A program made the translations under genes and the position numbers. From the NCBI GenBank assembly GCA_022813625.1, contig JAKLMB010000041.1:186001-250000 (forward strand): a DNA stretch of 64,000 nt. Reading direction: 5' to 3'. Source of the DNA: Aaosphaeria pasadenensis (taxonomy: Eukaryota > Ascomycota > Dothideomycetes > Pleosporales). This document shows, piece after piece, positions 11,767-24,067 of this stretch; within the stretch, counting starts at the first letter, position 1, and every line of letters begins with the position of its first letter. The notes beneath the pieces were generated by a model, which saw nothing but the letters and a program-made list of their open reading frames with translations, had not been told where the DNA came from and did not search any database.

Positions 11767-13299
11767 GCTGGTACTGCAGGTGTATGGAGAGGCAGCTTGC
11801 TAGAAGGAAGCCGCTGCTGCGAGTGGGTGTGTTTATTAGTGAATGTTCCAGCGACGGAGGTGGTGGGCATAGTGCGAATGGCAGGTAGGCAGTTATGGCA
11901 TATTTGATGAAACAGTCAAGGGGGGGTCATGCGGAGGGAGCGCGGGTACGCATAAAAGAATAGAAGGCTAGGAGGCGGTGGTCATCTGGTCTGGGAGCTT
12001 TGTGAGATGGAGAGGGTAGTAAGGTGCGTCCAGGTGGCTGATTCAGAGCTCCGCCATTGTTGTTATTTCGGATGACCCTCTGAGCGGGATGCCTAGTCGT
12101 ATGGATGTGTATGTAGGGCGGTAGGTAGTGAAGCTGTGAAAGGAGGAGGTATTCTGCGTAGGCGCGAAGTCGGTGTAGAGGAACAAATGCGTACTTACAG
12201 GCTCCAGGACAGTTTAGAGCACCGGCGCAGTCACTACACAGTGGTACTGGGACTGGTAGTGCGTACTACTTGTATGTAGTGACGGGTAGTGTAGACAGTG
12301 ATTGCTGGAGTTACTTGCAATCATGGGCGGACAGGTCGCTAATGGGAGCGGCGTAGCGGGAACGAGGGGGGCCCTGCATTTAAGCCACCCTACGGCGTTA
12401 AAGGGTCTCTCGTGTTTCCCCGAGGGGAAGGAGGTGCGCGGGGAGATGGTGAGAGATTGACAGCTGACAGTCGACGATTTGAACTGAAATGAAAAGGAGA
12501 GAAGAGTATTCTCCAATGATCTGTCTATCGATGAGTGATTTGTAGAGATTAAAGTATCAGAGGATTGAAGGTTTGCTGGTGGGGTGGAGTGAAGTGAAGG
12601 GAGACGGGAGGGAGCAGAGAGTACCTAGTTGTAACTAACTGGGGAGATCTGGTGGAACGACATACCTGATTCAATATTTAACAGCTCGATGAAATATGGA
12701 ATAGCGATACTCGTAGTTGAGTATATTTAATGAATGAATAGATGTGTGATTGAGTGAGTGAGTGAAGGATGGGTGATGGACGAGATGGTATCTTTGAGTG
12801 TCTTGAAATGTTTGAGTTGCGTCATTTGGTAGGAAGGACGTGGAAGTTAGAGAGACACGCGACGTGGATGATGAAGCCAGTCCCAATGGGGAAAGGTGGG
12901 TTGGATACTAAGGGTTGGCACTAAACCCTCCACCTCCATCGTTTGTCGGTCGAGTGTTGGCGAGATATTCCGCGATAGATTTCCCGAATACTTACTTAGT
13001 ACCTGTACTGTCCATGGAACTAAATAGCGGGGATCTGTTTAAATACTAGGAGGATTCCATTCTGAAGTTCTTTCCAGTTTGCGTTGTTGCGTTCACACTG
13101 TTCCTACTTCTCATCGATCAATTCTCAAATTTTCATCGGATAAGGCTCCCATTACAAGTTTCTTCAACCTCAGGTACTTAAACCTGCTTCATCACCATAA
13201 TTCATACATCTGAATACTTCACCCGGACTCGGTAGTACCTCGTAATAACTTGTTGCTTTACCCTGTATTCCAAGAGATTGACACAGGATCAACATCCGC
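11767..13299. promoter_or_regulatory. Long divergent intergenic, CLC gene and esterase gene
   Basis: This 1.5 kb separates the starts of two divergent genes. It contains several imperfect pyrimidine/purine tracts and short direct repeats such as GAGTGAGTGAGTGA near 12760, but no frame resembling a protein. It probably carries both promoters and long 5' leaders. Confidence 0.5.
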
Positions 13300-14592
13300 A
13301 TGACCATGGTGAGTGGGCAGGCCAAGATGCTACCGGCTACCTAGCAAGTAGCTATCACCACGCTACCTGGGGGGGACATATCATCCCTCTAACTACATCC
13401 GACCATACCTTTCGTATCTACCAAGTACGTGTACGGTGTACATACTATGCAATAAAACTAACATCCGCTTTACCTACCATCCTCAGGCCTTCTCTTACCA
13501 TCAATTCTTCCTATTCGGAGACTCCATCACCCAAGACTCGTTTAATCAGCAGCGAGGTTTCGGTTTCTCTGCAGCATTACAACATGGTGCGTTGGCTGTC
13601 TTCCCTTCTTCCGTCGTGGATATATCCTCTTCCAATAAGAAGATGGGCATCGCTACTCATCCCTAGTCACATGACTGACAGTTGAGAAGCCTACATGAGG
13701 AAACTGGATATTGTGAACCGAGGTTTCAGGTGAGTAACACGTCGTACCATTCAAGCTCTTACTTCTACTGTCCACTCGATCTTCTTCCTAAACTTACGTT
13801 TCATTCGATAGTGGCTACAACACAGATCAAGCACTCAAGGTGCTCCCCTACGTCCTCCCGACCCCGGAACAAGCACGCATCCGATTCCTGGTACGTTATC
13901 AACTTGAAGTAATTAGCTCCTCGAGACTGACAAACCAAATTAACAGGTCGTCTTCTTCGGCGCCAACGATGCTTCTCTACCACAGGCGGCGAACAATCAA
14001 CATGTCCCACTGGACAGATACAAGCAGAACCTAGAAGCCATCATTACCCACCCACTCGTCAAAGCACACAACGCCCGCATCATTCTCGTCGCGCCTCCCC
14101 CCATCAACGAGCATCTGCAGTGGGTCACCGACCAATCAAAAGGTGCAAAATCTCTTTCACGCGTCGCTGCGGCCACCAAAAGCTACGCAGATGCCGCCGT
14201 CGAGGTCGGCGCCAAGCTGGATGTGCCCGTCCTGAATCTCTGGAAGGCGTTCATGACCAAGGCGAAGTGGGCCGAAGAGACCTGGAAGGATGGTGATATT
14301 CTGCCGGGATCTCGCGACATCCCCCAGAACGATGTCCTCGCCGAGCTTCTTCACGATGGTATGTCATGTCTTCTTTCAGTGGATGGTTAGAATAAGTGCA
14401 TCAGATGTCAGAACTGACTCTCCACAAGGCCTGCATTTCGCTCCCTCTGGCTACGACATCATGTTCAACGAGACGATGGACCTGATTGCACGGGAGTGGC
14501 CTGACCAGGTTCCCGAGAAGTTGCCCAACGTCTTCCCCTTGTGGAACGAACCGGCCGACTGGAATGCATTCGATGCTGCCATTGCGAAATGA
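13300..14592 (+). CDS. IAH1: Isoamyl acetate-hydrolysing esterase (SGNH/GDSL hydrolase)
   Basis: Six exons: 13300-13308, 13487-13586, 13687-13729, 13812-13890, 13947-14358 and 14429-14592, 268 residues. The first exon is only ATG ACC ATG, followed by a 178 bp intron with a CTAAC branch site; this start is the weakest part of the model. The SGNH blocks are all present: FGDSITQ with nucleophile Ser16, RGFSGYNTDQAL with the block II Gly, FFGANDA with Asn84, and D214-G-L-H217 supplying the acid and base. Yeast Iah1 hydrolyses acetate esters in the cytosol; members of this family are usually 240-260 residues, so this is full length. There is no signal peptide. Confidence 0.9.
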
Positions 14593-15848
14593 GCCAACGC
14601 CGCCCTCGACCAGCTACTGTTTACGCGGCCAGGCATCGACTGCATAGCTGGGTGAAGCTCTTACATAAAAAGATACACGGTATTCAAGTTGATCCAATAC
14701 ATGCCTCAAGAGGTCGAATAGATTTCGGAAGTAACGTCACGTGCCATCTTTCCCGGTTTTGCAAGGGACCAAACAACCATAGATTATACGTCCACATATA
14801 TAAATAGAAGAAATACAGTCTGAATATATATTTACATACCTGTTACTGCACACTAATCCATCTGAGCATTGCTTTCTGTACACATAAGCATCCAGATGTT
14901 TTGCATGATCGGTCGCCCAATAAGACTGCAGACCATGTCATATGCTAGGGCAAGGGAACTTTCAACGGAGCCCTCCACATCTAACAGCGAGAACAAGATG
15001 CCGTCTCCGATCATCGTGTATCTTTCATGTTAATTATAGAATCACATGCGGAGAGACACAATAAATCAAGTAATAACAACAATAATGCAAGTCGTTAGTT
15101 TGTGTTCGGGGTATGCGCGCTAGCTTACACTCTGGTGGCTCGTCCCTTTCCGAGTGACTACTAACACCACCATTCATCATCACTCACTACTCACCACTCA
15201 CAACCACCCAACACTACCTCCCATAACAACTCACACCTCCGTCTCTAAACGCAGACATTGTCCGCCTTACTTCCGCCAACACATGCAGACGCCAGAAAAC
15301 TATCCTTCTCATCTTGGCTTAAACACATAACAGAACTACTCACCCTCGTGAGAGTGCCATCATTGCCACCCTGACCACCACCCCAGCTTCTCGCCGCACC
15401 CTTCCCCGACAGCAAACCACATCCCCTTCCCTTATCTACTGTAATCATCAACCAGCTTTCGCCATTCCCTTTCGGTCGTCTTGAACGTACTCTTCTCCGA
15501 ACAGAACTCCGCCTGGAAAAAGTTCCACCTATCCTGCGATACCCATCTCATAACTATACCTACCTTTCTACCTCTGCAATCAAGCCATCTCTTCCCCGCA
15601 TCCGCACAGACGACCGCTCACCTTTCAAACAGCACAAACATTCGACAAACAGTGATAACCCGAGCCAGGAGGGCAAGCAGAAGGGAGGATCAGGCAACCA
15701 CCAGGCGGACAGCGGCGTTGCCGTGGGCGTGGCATACGGTGACGGACGAGGGAGACGGAGGAGGGCCTACAGTACTCCGGCTAAGAAGAAGGGCGACCCC
15801 CCTCTCTTTACCTGAAGGCATACATAGCAGGGGAATGCTTTGCTCTAG
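14593..15848. other. Intergenic between esterase gene and coiled-coil gene
   Basis: This 1.26 kb between two rightward genes holds the esterase 3' region and a pyrimidine-rich leader (many CACCACTCAC-type runs at 15150-15240) before the ATG at 15849. Open frames in the last 350 bp do not join the next gene and lack recognisable protein. Confidence 0.55.
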
Positions 15849-17741
15849 ATGGATCCAGAAAGCGTCTCTTTCCAACCTCGGGACGATTTCTGGCGCATGC
15901 AGGGCGAGATGCTGCGTGTCCAGCAGAACCAGGCGGAGCTCGCTGACCGGGTCGCACGACTCGAGCGCAAGAACGAGGAGGACTCCCGACTGAAAAACGT
16001 CTGGGGAGCCTCCTCACCGTTTCCCTCCGTTCTGGGGGGTACTCCACAGCAAGGTGCGATGATTGATTGTACACCCGACTTGGTTTCGACTTTTGGTTGA
16101 CTCGTCTCAGTTCCACTGCAGCAACCGACGGCAGAGCACTTCTCTTCCTTCGACGACCAGTCGAACAACCTTATTGGAAACCTACAGCTCGACGCAGATG
16201 ACGAGCCTCGCCGCATCGGTACCACGTCCAGAGCCAACAGCGTTCGGTTTGACGAGACGGCCAACCACGGCCACTGGGCCCACGCCTCTCGCTCGTCTCT
16301 CGATCTCATAACTCGCACAGGCAGCGGTCTGGGCGGCCATGTCATGAGCGAGAGGAGCTATTCACATAAATCAGACGGGCGGCAGAGTTCAGCAGGCCAC
16401 TCGGTGCATTCCGTAACGTCTGGCCGTGCCAATAGCTTGACCAGCTACGGACTCAACACTCCTATCGAACCGCCCGGTCTGGCACCTGGTTTGTTTATTT
16501 TAGGGTCTGTCCCGGCGATCATTCGTTGCTGGCTCAGCACGAACTTTAAGCATGATACTCTGCTCTATGCAGCCGTTTGCACGGGCTCGTACACATCCTA
16601 CCTAGACATCCGCTTGATTGAAAGCCTTGGATACCAGGAGCAGATCACCCAAACGGAGGAAGGAGTGCCTACAATCAAGCTATCCGTCTATCTACCCGAG
16701 GCCGTCCCTCTGTCTTCTTCATCTAGGTCGGACAGCCCTGCTCCCCAGTTACCTTCACTGAGCGTTGATTTCACAGTGATCGATCGTGGCGCAGTATCGA
16801 CTGAAGACAAAGCCATTCAAATCTTCCTAGGCAGCGATTTGCTACGGGCACACAATGCTGACATACTCTTCTCTACCAATCAACTGACGCTGTACGACGA
16901 GGATCGCACTAAGCTTCAGGTTCCTCTTGTTCGACCAGAGGACGACCGGACCTTCAAGTGTATATTTACTAGCAGCGGAGCACCCAACCTCCACAGGCCG
17001 CACGTAACGGCAGATGATGTCTCGTCCCAGGCAGCTGCCTCCGCGGCGGCGGAGCAGGACTCAATCGCAGATATCTCACACCAAGAACAGGCTTCTGAGC
17101 TCCCGAAGGCAAATGGGTACAGTGTGGCTAATGGCTCTGACGATGGTTCTTCGACAGGCCGGAGAAGTCTCGAGCAACGCCCGTTCCCTACGAATACTCT
17201 GCACAGGACAGATACCAAAGAGAGCGCACCTGCCCCCAATGCGGCTAGTGCGGCTCCGCGGGCAGGCACGGGATCCGGTACAGGTACAGGTACAGGTACA
17301 GGTACAGGTACGGGTACATCACCGGCTATTTGGAGCAGCTGGCGACGTGACACAGAGAAAGAGAAACCCACCTCTCTGGATTGGGCGAGCGTGGGGAAGA
17401 ATCCGCCAAATCCGACCACCCAGAAGAAGGACACAGGGATCAAGGTGCTGAGGCCGTCGCGGTCGGGTACGCGAACCTTGTCGACGGGGGCATCGCAGGC
17501 GACCACGCCGTCCATCTCCGCGGGCCAGTCCCGCTTCTTCGACGACGGCAAGCGGAGGGAGGGTACTGAAGCGCCTTGGTCGCAGACTCAAACGAGCCGG
17601 TCTGTGTCTGGCGAACATGCAAAGATGGCTGCTCCTCCCACTGATGCTTCTGCAGCGGCTGCAGCACCAAAGACGCGAGCGACGAACCCCGTTGGCGGGG
17701 CTTCGGCGTTTGCATGGTTGAATAACGGTAGGCAGAAGTGA
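15849..17741 (+). CDS. Coiled-coil protein with degenerate retropepsin-like domain
   Basis: Exons 15849-16053 and 16111-17741 give 611 residues; the 57 bp intron joins GGTPQQ to VPLQQPTAEHF. Residues about 14-46 form a predicted coiled coil (RVQQNQAELADRVARLERKN). A Ser-rich linker precedes a compact domain at about 195-345. Its LLYAAVCTGSYTSYLD segment (C225-T-G-S228) occupies the place of the D-[ST]-G-[AS] active site of retroviral-type aspartic proteases, and a later IFLGSDLL (hydrophobic-G) segment fits the second half of that fold. The catalytic Asp is Cys here, so protease activity is unlikely. The C-terminal 250 residues are low complexity and include a Gly-Thr repeat. Relatives in fungal genomes are, to my recollection, sometimes labelled as ubiquitin hydrolases, but no such catalytic box is present. 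Confidence 0.75.
17276..17318 (+). repeat. GGTACA hexamer microsatellite inside coding sequence
   Basis: About seven near-perfect copies of a six-base unit (CAGGTA) sit in frame in the C-terminal part of the coiled-coil/retropepsin-like gene and encode a Gly-Thr dipeptide run. Copy number is likely variable between strains. Confidence 0.9.
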
Positions 17742-18962
17742 GGTGGCTAGGCTTGGGTCTACCTTTCATTGGGGAGGGATAGACGATGGTATATCTGTCT
17801 CCTCGCCACGCTGCCTACATCACTGACAGCCAGCTGATTGCTAAGCCGTTGGGGATTCAACCATTCCTTCAATACTGCTAATTACTATTGTAGCTTAAGC
17901 TGGCTGTAGTAGTAATCAATAACGAATGAAAAATAATAATATTCATACTAGTCATTCACATAAGACATCTGTGAACACGTACGCTATGAATCAACGTCCT
18001 TGGTAGTAAGCATGGAAAGTTCGTGTGAGTTCTGTGGTGGCGGAACTCTTCTTGCTTGCTGCCTCTCCAGCGATCTACTCTTTGCTGCTACTGCAAACGT
18101 TCAGGATTACTAAACTTTGCTCACTTTCTTGAAGTGAGGCTCACATTTGACGGTTAGCGACTTTACCTTGCTTCACCTGTCGCTTAACTTTCAATATGGT
18201 ACTCGTAATGTTGATGATTCTCATATGAGAGAAGAGAAGGAGTTTAGCTTTTTCCTAACCTTTTTCATATCTATACAAATATTTCTCTATATACATTAAT
18301 GCATAGAAGAGGTGTCAAGGTATAATAGTATGGAAGTATATAAGGCGTATCAAAGTACCTTGTAGAGTGAATTGCCAAGGCCCGGGGTCCGATCGTCTGC
18401 CAGGGATCTGCCTTTGACAAAACCACCAACAGAAGAAATCGACCAATCAGATCAACGGAAAGAGACTTTATTCCCATCCATCCACAGCCATCCATCATCC
18501 ACCAATCCTCCATCCACCATCCATCCACCAACCATCCCATTCTTCATCGTCTTCTTCTTCTTTTTCTCTTGTTCTTTTTTCTCTCTTCTCTACTTTTCCG
18601 CCCGCTAGAAAATTCCCCGACCTCTTTCTTCCCCCGCTCCCCACCCTCGAGGAATAGAAAGACAAGGGGACAGCCACAACAGACAGCGGCAAGTGAGAGG
18701 ACATTCGGGGTGTCCCGCACTTTTCTTCGCCTGTGTGTAGTGAGTGGGTACACACTACTTACTACAAGCCTGAGGTACCTACACAGTACCAGGTCACTGC
18801 TACATATTACTCACTAAGGGAAAAAGTACGGATTACGTGCCCTGCCGGTACTTCACCCTCAACACCAAAGTATCACAACCCACATCCACGAACAACAACA
18901 CCAACAAACGCCCCCACCAACCCCATAACACCTACACTTGGAGCTTCGTCAGGCTCCAGGCG
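17742..18962. other. Intergenic and leader upstream of UBP12-type gene
   Basis: This 1.2 kb holds a 3' region that is A/T-rich (17880-18300) and then a long C/T-rich leader (18400-18960) with CATCCATC runs and no ATG between 18781 and 18962. No separate gene was recognised. Confidence 0.55.
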
Positions 18963-19226
18963 TAGGTCACTTCCCTCTTCACCACGGCTTCAACCAAGAA
19001 GCGCAAGGTCACAGGCACAGGCGCTGGCACTGGCACTGGCACGGGCTCGGTCTCAGTCTCAGGCACAGGCACAGGCACACGCTCCAGTCCCGGCCCTTCA
19101 CCGAATGACGCTGCTACCAATACTGCTGGTTCCATAACCTCCCCACGCTCCTCCCCACTCCCGCTTCCTCCCTCCGCATCCAGCCTCAGAGCTTCAGCAT
19201 CCCCGCCTCGCTACTTACCGCCTCAT
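18963..19226 (+). other. In-frame, ATG-less extension upstream of the UBP12-type gene
   Basis: After an in-frame TAG at 18963-18965 the frame of the deubiquitinase is open for 87 codons before its first ATG at 19227. It would encode ASTKKRKV, an SV40-type nuclear signal, then Gly-Thr repeats and a Pro/Ser-rich stretch. An ACG at 18984-18986 sits where a start would be expected, in the context ACCACGG (A at -3, G at +4). It may be a non-AUG start, or part of an exon whose ATG is elsewhere. A separate short upstream frame with its own ATG (19104) overlaps this region. Confidence 0.5.
19011..19080 (+). repeat. GGCACA/GGCACT hexamer repeat upstream of UBP12-type ATG
   Basis: Roughly ten degenerate copies of a GGCACN hexamer lie in the open extension before the ATG at 19227. 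Read in the frame of the deubiquitinase they give Gly-Thr/Gly-Ala/Ser-Val dipeptides, like the repeat in the gene upstream. Confidence 0.75.
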
Positions 19227-22200
19227 ATGCACGACGAAGTCTACGACTCCTCCACCTCCGCCGCCAGTTCTCCCAGCGAGGCCTACGCCAACATGACGCT
19301 CGAGAGTCGTGATTCCAACGGCGATTCCGAGACCAACACCACCACCCACAATGCAAATGCGAATGTGAATGCGGACACAGGCTCACCCACCGTCCAACCG
19401 CGACCGCCGCCTCGCTCTTCCTCCCCCGCGAAGCGACCCCACTCCGACATGGACGACGGCGGGAAGGAGCACATGGACATTGACTCCACCGCTGCGAGCA
19501 GTGGCAGCAGCGCCCGTCGGGGCAGCGGCCAGTCCAGTCCGCGAGCCTCCAAGCAGCCTCCCAATGCCACCACAGCACCTCGCAGCCTGCGAGCCAACTC
19601 GGTCGACATGCTTGACGCCGCGAGTTCCGACAGTACGCCCTCCTCGAATGCAGCATCCACCGCCACGAGCCTCTCCGCACAGTCGACCGCCGCGTTAGAG
19701 AAGCCGAGTCTCGACGAGCAGGTCGCCCAAGTGATGGCCATTAGTTATCGCCCGCTGCTTGACGGACAGGTGGGATTCGTCATTTCCGAGAAGTGGCTCG
19801 AACGCGTCTTCGCACGCACCTCGGAGAACGCCAACAAGCCCGAGCAGTTCAATAAAGAGGCCACCGAGGGCGAGATTGGACCTGTGGATAACACGAATCT
19901 GCTTGATTCAGGTGAGTCAGACATACAATTGCACGACCCACTCTCTGACTCTGATGATGAAGTTGCCCTCCCCGAGGACATACTCGTGAAGGACAAGGAT
20001 AAGGGCAAGTTCGTTCCCCTCCGACCGGGTTTGCAGATGGGCCAGGACTTTGAGATACTCCCACTGGAAGCGTGGAATCTGATAGTGCAGTGGTATGGGG
20101 AGAAGAGTGACAGTCCTACGATTCGACGATACGCACACAACACCGCCGTTGGCGAATTTCAAGAGAACATCCAATACGAAGTGTACCCCCCAGTCTTCCA
20201 GATTCGCAAGGTCCGCCGGTCCACTGCAAAACTCGCAACGCCCCAGGATGCTTCCAAACCCAGTCCCAAGGTCGCCGCGAGCAGGAGCGACGGCTATGTG
20301 GATTTCCTGAAGACGGCAAAGAAGGCGGCGGGAATCGACATGAAGACCAAGGTTCGCGTATGGAGAGTTCTCAAGACCGCACCCACAGACCAGGCTCCAC
20401 CCCAACCATCCGGCATCCTCACACCGGACGCATCTCCCCGCAATGGTTCTCCTGTCTCCACACCCCAGGCTTCGGTCCTTCCACTGTCGATTGAGGCTGC
20501 CGACTTTACGGCTCTAGCCACCGGTACTGAGCGCGAGTTGGTCACCGTTAAGGACGAGACGGCTAACGAAAAGTACAATGGACACATGAATTTGCAAGTT
20601 GCTGGACTCGCCGAGGACCAGATTCTCATTCTCGAGGAGCAGGACGACAAGGGAAACTACATACCCGATACGGCATCCCAGGCGCCCGCGAAAGATGCTA
20701 ATAAGCTTAGTGTCAAGAATAAGGGCGTGCAGAGCAAACCCAATAGCGGCAGGAATAGTCCCGCGCCTGGGCCTCTGACAAGAGGAAGAACACGGGGAGG
20801 ACGGACCAGGGCCACGGTTGGTTTGACGAATTTGGGAAACACATGCTACATGAACTCTGCCCTCCAATGCATTCGAAGTGTGGAGGAGTTGACTTGGTAT
20901 TTCTTCCAGGGCAAGTGGAAGAATGAGATCAATTCCGACAACCCACTTGGCCACGGTGGTACCATCGCAAAGTCGTATGCCGGTCTCGTGGCCAGCATCT
21001 ACGCGGAAGATGGAGCTTCGTCATTTGCACCTAGGCAGTTCAAGATGGCCCTTGGAAAGGCTCAGCCTCTCTTTTCCGGTTACGGTCAGCAGGACTCGCA
21101 GGAGTTTCTCAGTTTCCTGGTCGACGGTCTGCACGAGGATCTCAACCGCATCAAGAAGAAGCCATATACCGAGTATCCGGAATCGGACGACAACACTATC
21201 AACGACCCTGAGGCTATCAAAGCTCTGGGCAACAAGTTCCGCGACATCCACCACTCCCGTAACGATTCCGTCGCGATGGATCTGTTCAACGGTTTCTACA
21301 AGAACACGATGGTCTGCCCTGAGTGTCAAAAAGTTAGCATTACATTCGATCCCTACAGTCTCATCACCCTCCAGCTCCCCATCGAGCAGACGTGGCAGCA
21401 CACAATCACGTTTGTTCCTCTCCTCGGCAGACCAGTCAAGGTCGAGGTAGATATCGATAAGAACGGTACTATCAAGGCACTTAAAGAGTACATAGCGAGG
21501 CGTTTCCCTGGCACCAAAGCGAACCGCCTCATCGGCGCCGAGGTCTACAGCAATAAGTTCTACCGCATGCTCGAAGATGGCAAGTCCATCGCCGAATGCA
21601 ACATCGGCCAGCGTGACGACATTTACTTCTACGAGGTCGACCAGGTGCCGACCAATTGGCCGTCTCCCAAGAAGCCACACAAATTCCGTTCCATGCTCTC
21701 TATATACAACCATTCTTCCGAAGAAGACATCCCTCCATCTTCCTCCCCGCTTGGCGACAGGATGCTCGTCCCCATCTTCCACCGTGGCCAAAACATGTCG
21801 AGCTATCGCGGTCAGCAAATGTCGTTGATCCAGTGGCCGTCGTACATTGTGCTCTCCCGCGAGGAGGCAAAGGACTACGACGCCATCATGAGGAAGGTTA
21901 TCGGTCGCGTTGCACAATTGACGACAAGGCCGATCCTCACAGAGTTCAACGGTAGCTCTGTGCCATCTCGCGGCGATTCTGACGTCGTTATCACGACCGA
22001 GGAGGATGCTTCGCCAGATAGCGATCCCCGCGTCCAGGATGGCTCAGTTTCCAGCGATGACATGGTGGAAGTGACTATGACCGAAGCTGATGAAGCGTCT
22101 AAGCCTGCGACAAATGGCGACAGCGTTCCGGATCTTCTCAAGCCTGGAAGCTTCATACCTCCGGCGTTCGGCGCTCTCTTCACCATCAAGCACACCGGTC

Positions 22201-24067
22201 GAGGACACGAGATGGTGCAGACTGGTTGGAGTTCAATCGACGCCACCAAGCAGTATCAGCCCATCACTAAACGAATTCCCGTCGTCGAGCCTTCTCGAGA
22301 GTCATCGATGCAGTCGGTTGAAGAGACGAGCAATGCCTCGTCGAGCGAAGAGGGCGACGATACTCCCCAGTTCTCTGCCGACGCCCAGGAGATGGTCGAC
22401 CAGAGCAGTGACGAGGACCAGATACCGACGATCGAGGTGGAGCACCCCGGCTTCGCGCGCGGCGGCCGCCAGAAGAACAACAAGCACAGCAAGCGGAACA
22501 AGCGCCAGAACAAGAAGTTCAACAAGAAGAACGCCGGCAAGCAGCAGTACTCGAAGAAGGGCAAGATACCCGAGCAGCCATCCAATGCATTCTCTGAGCC
22601 TGAGGACGACGATGATGAGGGACTCATCCGCCTTGGTGAGGCCATCATTCTGGACTGGGAGTCCAACGCCCAGGAGGCACTATTCGGTTCTACTTCTGAC
22701 GAAGATGAGCGCGGTGTTGCCACGCTTACTGTCATCGAGACGTTCGACGACGCAGAGCTCAAGGCCAAGAAAGCGAAGCGTGCTGCCCGCAGGAAGACTG
22801 GCATCAACCTCGACGAGTGTTTCCAGGAGACGGCTAAGAGCGAAATCCTGTCCGAGGACAACGCGTGGTACTGCAACCGCTGCAAGGAGCTTCGACGCGC
22901 GACCAAGACACTCGAGATCTGGACGGTGCCGGACATCATGGTCGTCCATCTCAAGCGCTTCAGCGCCCACCGGACGTTCCGCGACAAGATCGAGGCGCTG
23001 GTGGACTTCCCCGTCGAGGGTTTGGATCTCAGTGGCAAGGTGGGTCTGCCAGAGGGCAAGTCCCTGGTGTACGACCTGTTCGCCGTCGACAACCACTACG
23101 GAGGGCTCGGAGGGGGTCATTACACTGCTTATGCTCAGAACTTCTTCGACAAGCAGTGGTACGAATACAATGGTGGGTTATACTATTGACATTTTGCTTG
23201 AGGCTTTTGCTAACTCCAACAGACTCCTCTGTCTCTTCTGTGCGCAACCCACAAAGCGTGGTAACATCCAGTGCCTACCTGCTCTTCTACCGCCGCCGCT
23301 CGGACGGCCCTTTAGGCCCACCTTTGGTGCAGAAGATCGTGGAAGAGGTGTACAACCCCGGCTCTGAGGGCGACGACGCCGACAACGACTCTCCTGGAGA
23401 ACCGGGCGCCAGCCGCGACGCCTCTCGCTCGCCGGCGGGAAACGGCTTGCGCCTCGACGGCTCGTCCCGCAATGGGTCGTCGAGCGCTTTCGGAGCCGCA
23501 GCGGGAGCAGGAGTCCTGCTCGGGGCTGGTTCAGCTTCAGCCGCGAGCCATCTGCGGAGCGGAGCCGCAGCCGGGACAGCGGGCGCTGACGACGGCGACG
23601 AGGACAGCGACATGATGCTGGACAACCCGCCACCGTACGGCGCAGACGAAGGGTACGTGGGCGAGGAAGACGACGACGGCGGCTTCATCGGCGTGAGCAG
23701 CAGCGCGGCAGCCTACACGGGATACCACTCCGGCAACGACTGGTCCTTCACGGGCGCCGGCGTGCCACATTCAAACTCGGTTGACGGCCTCTATAACCCA
23801 GACGAAGACGACGAGGAAATCGCTTCCGACGCACCCAACATGGCCGGCTCCGAGGACTTGCGCGAGCGCCTACGCGACTTCGCAGACGAGGAAGAAGACG
23901 TCCCCGACCTCGACGGCGGGATGGATCTCCCCGCGACCGCCGAAGACGAAATGATTCGCCCCGCGCTCGGCGGCGAGCTCGGCGACGGCGAGGTCGCGGA
24001 CATTCAGCTCGATGAGGTGCCGGTGCTGGGTGGTGCGGGTGGCGGCGTGCACGTCAAGGTGGATTGA
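19227..24067 (+). CDS. UBP12: Ubiquitin carboxyl-terminal hydrolase, UBP12 (USP4/11/15-like)
   Basis: Exons 19227-23172 and 23223-24067 give 1596 residues from the first ATG; the 50 bp intron falls inside the His box and restores YEYN-DSSV. Order of parts: Ser-rich N-terminus, DUSP domain at about 165-310 (ISYRPLLDGQVGFVISEKWL), then the USP catalytic domain from about 530. The Cys box is NLGNTCYMNSALQC with nucleophile Cys540, followed by QQDSQEFLSFLVDG; the His box is GGHYTAYAQNFF with His1298, and N1315/D1316 supply the acid. Zinc-ribbon cysteines are C697/C700 and C1216/C1219. A Lys/Arg/Asn-rich insert near 1076-1115 could direct nuclear entry, and the last ~240 residues are acidic low complexity. 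The enzyme removes ubiquitin from proteins. The true start may lie upstream at a non-AUG codon (see 18963-19226). Confidence 0.92.
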
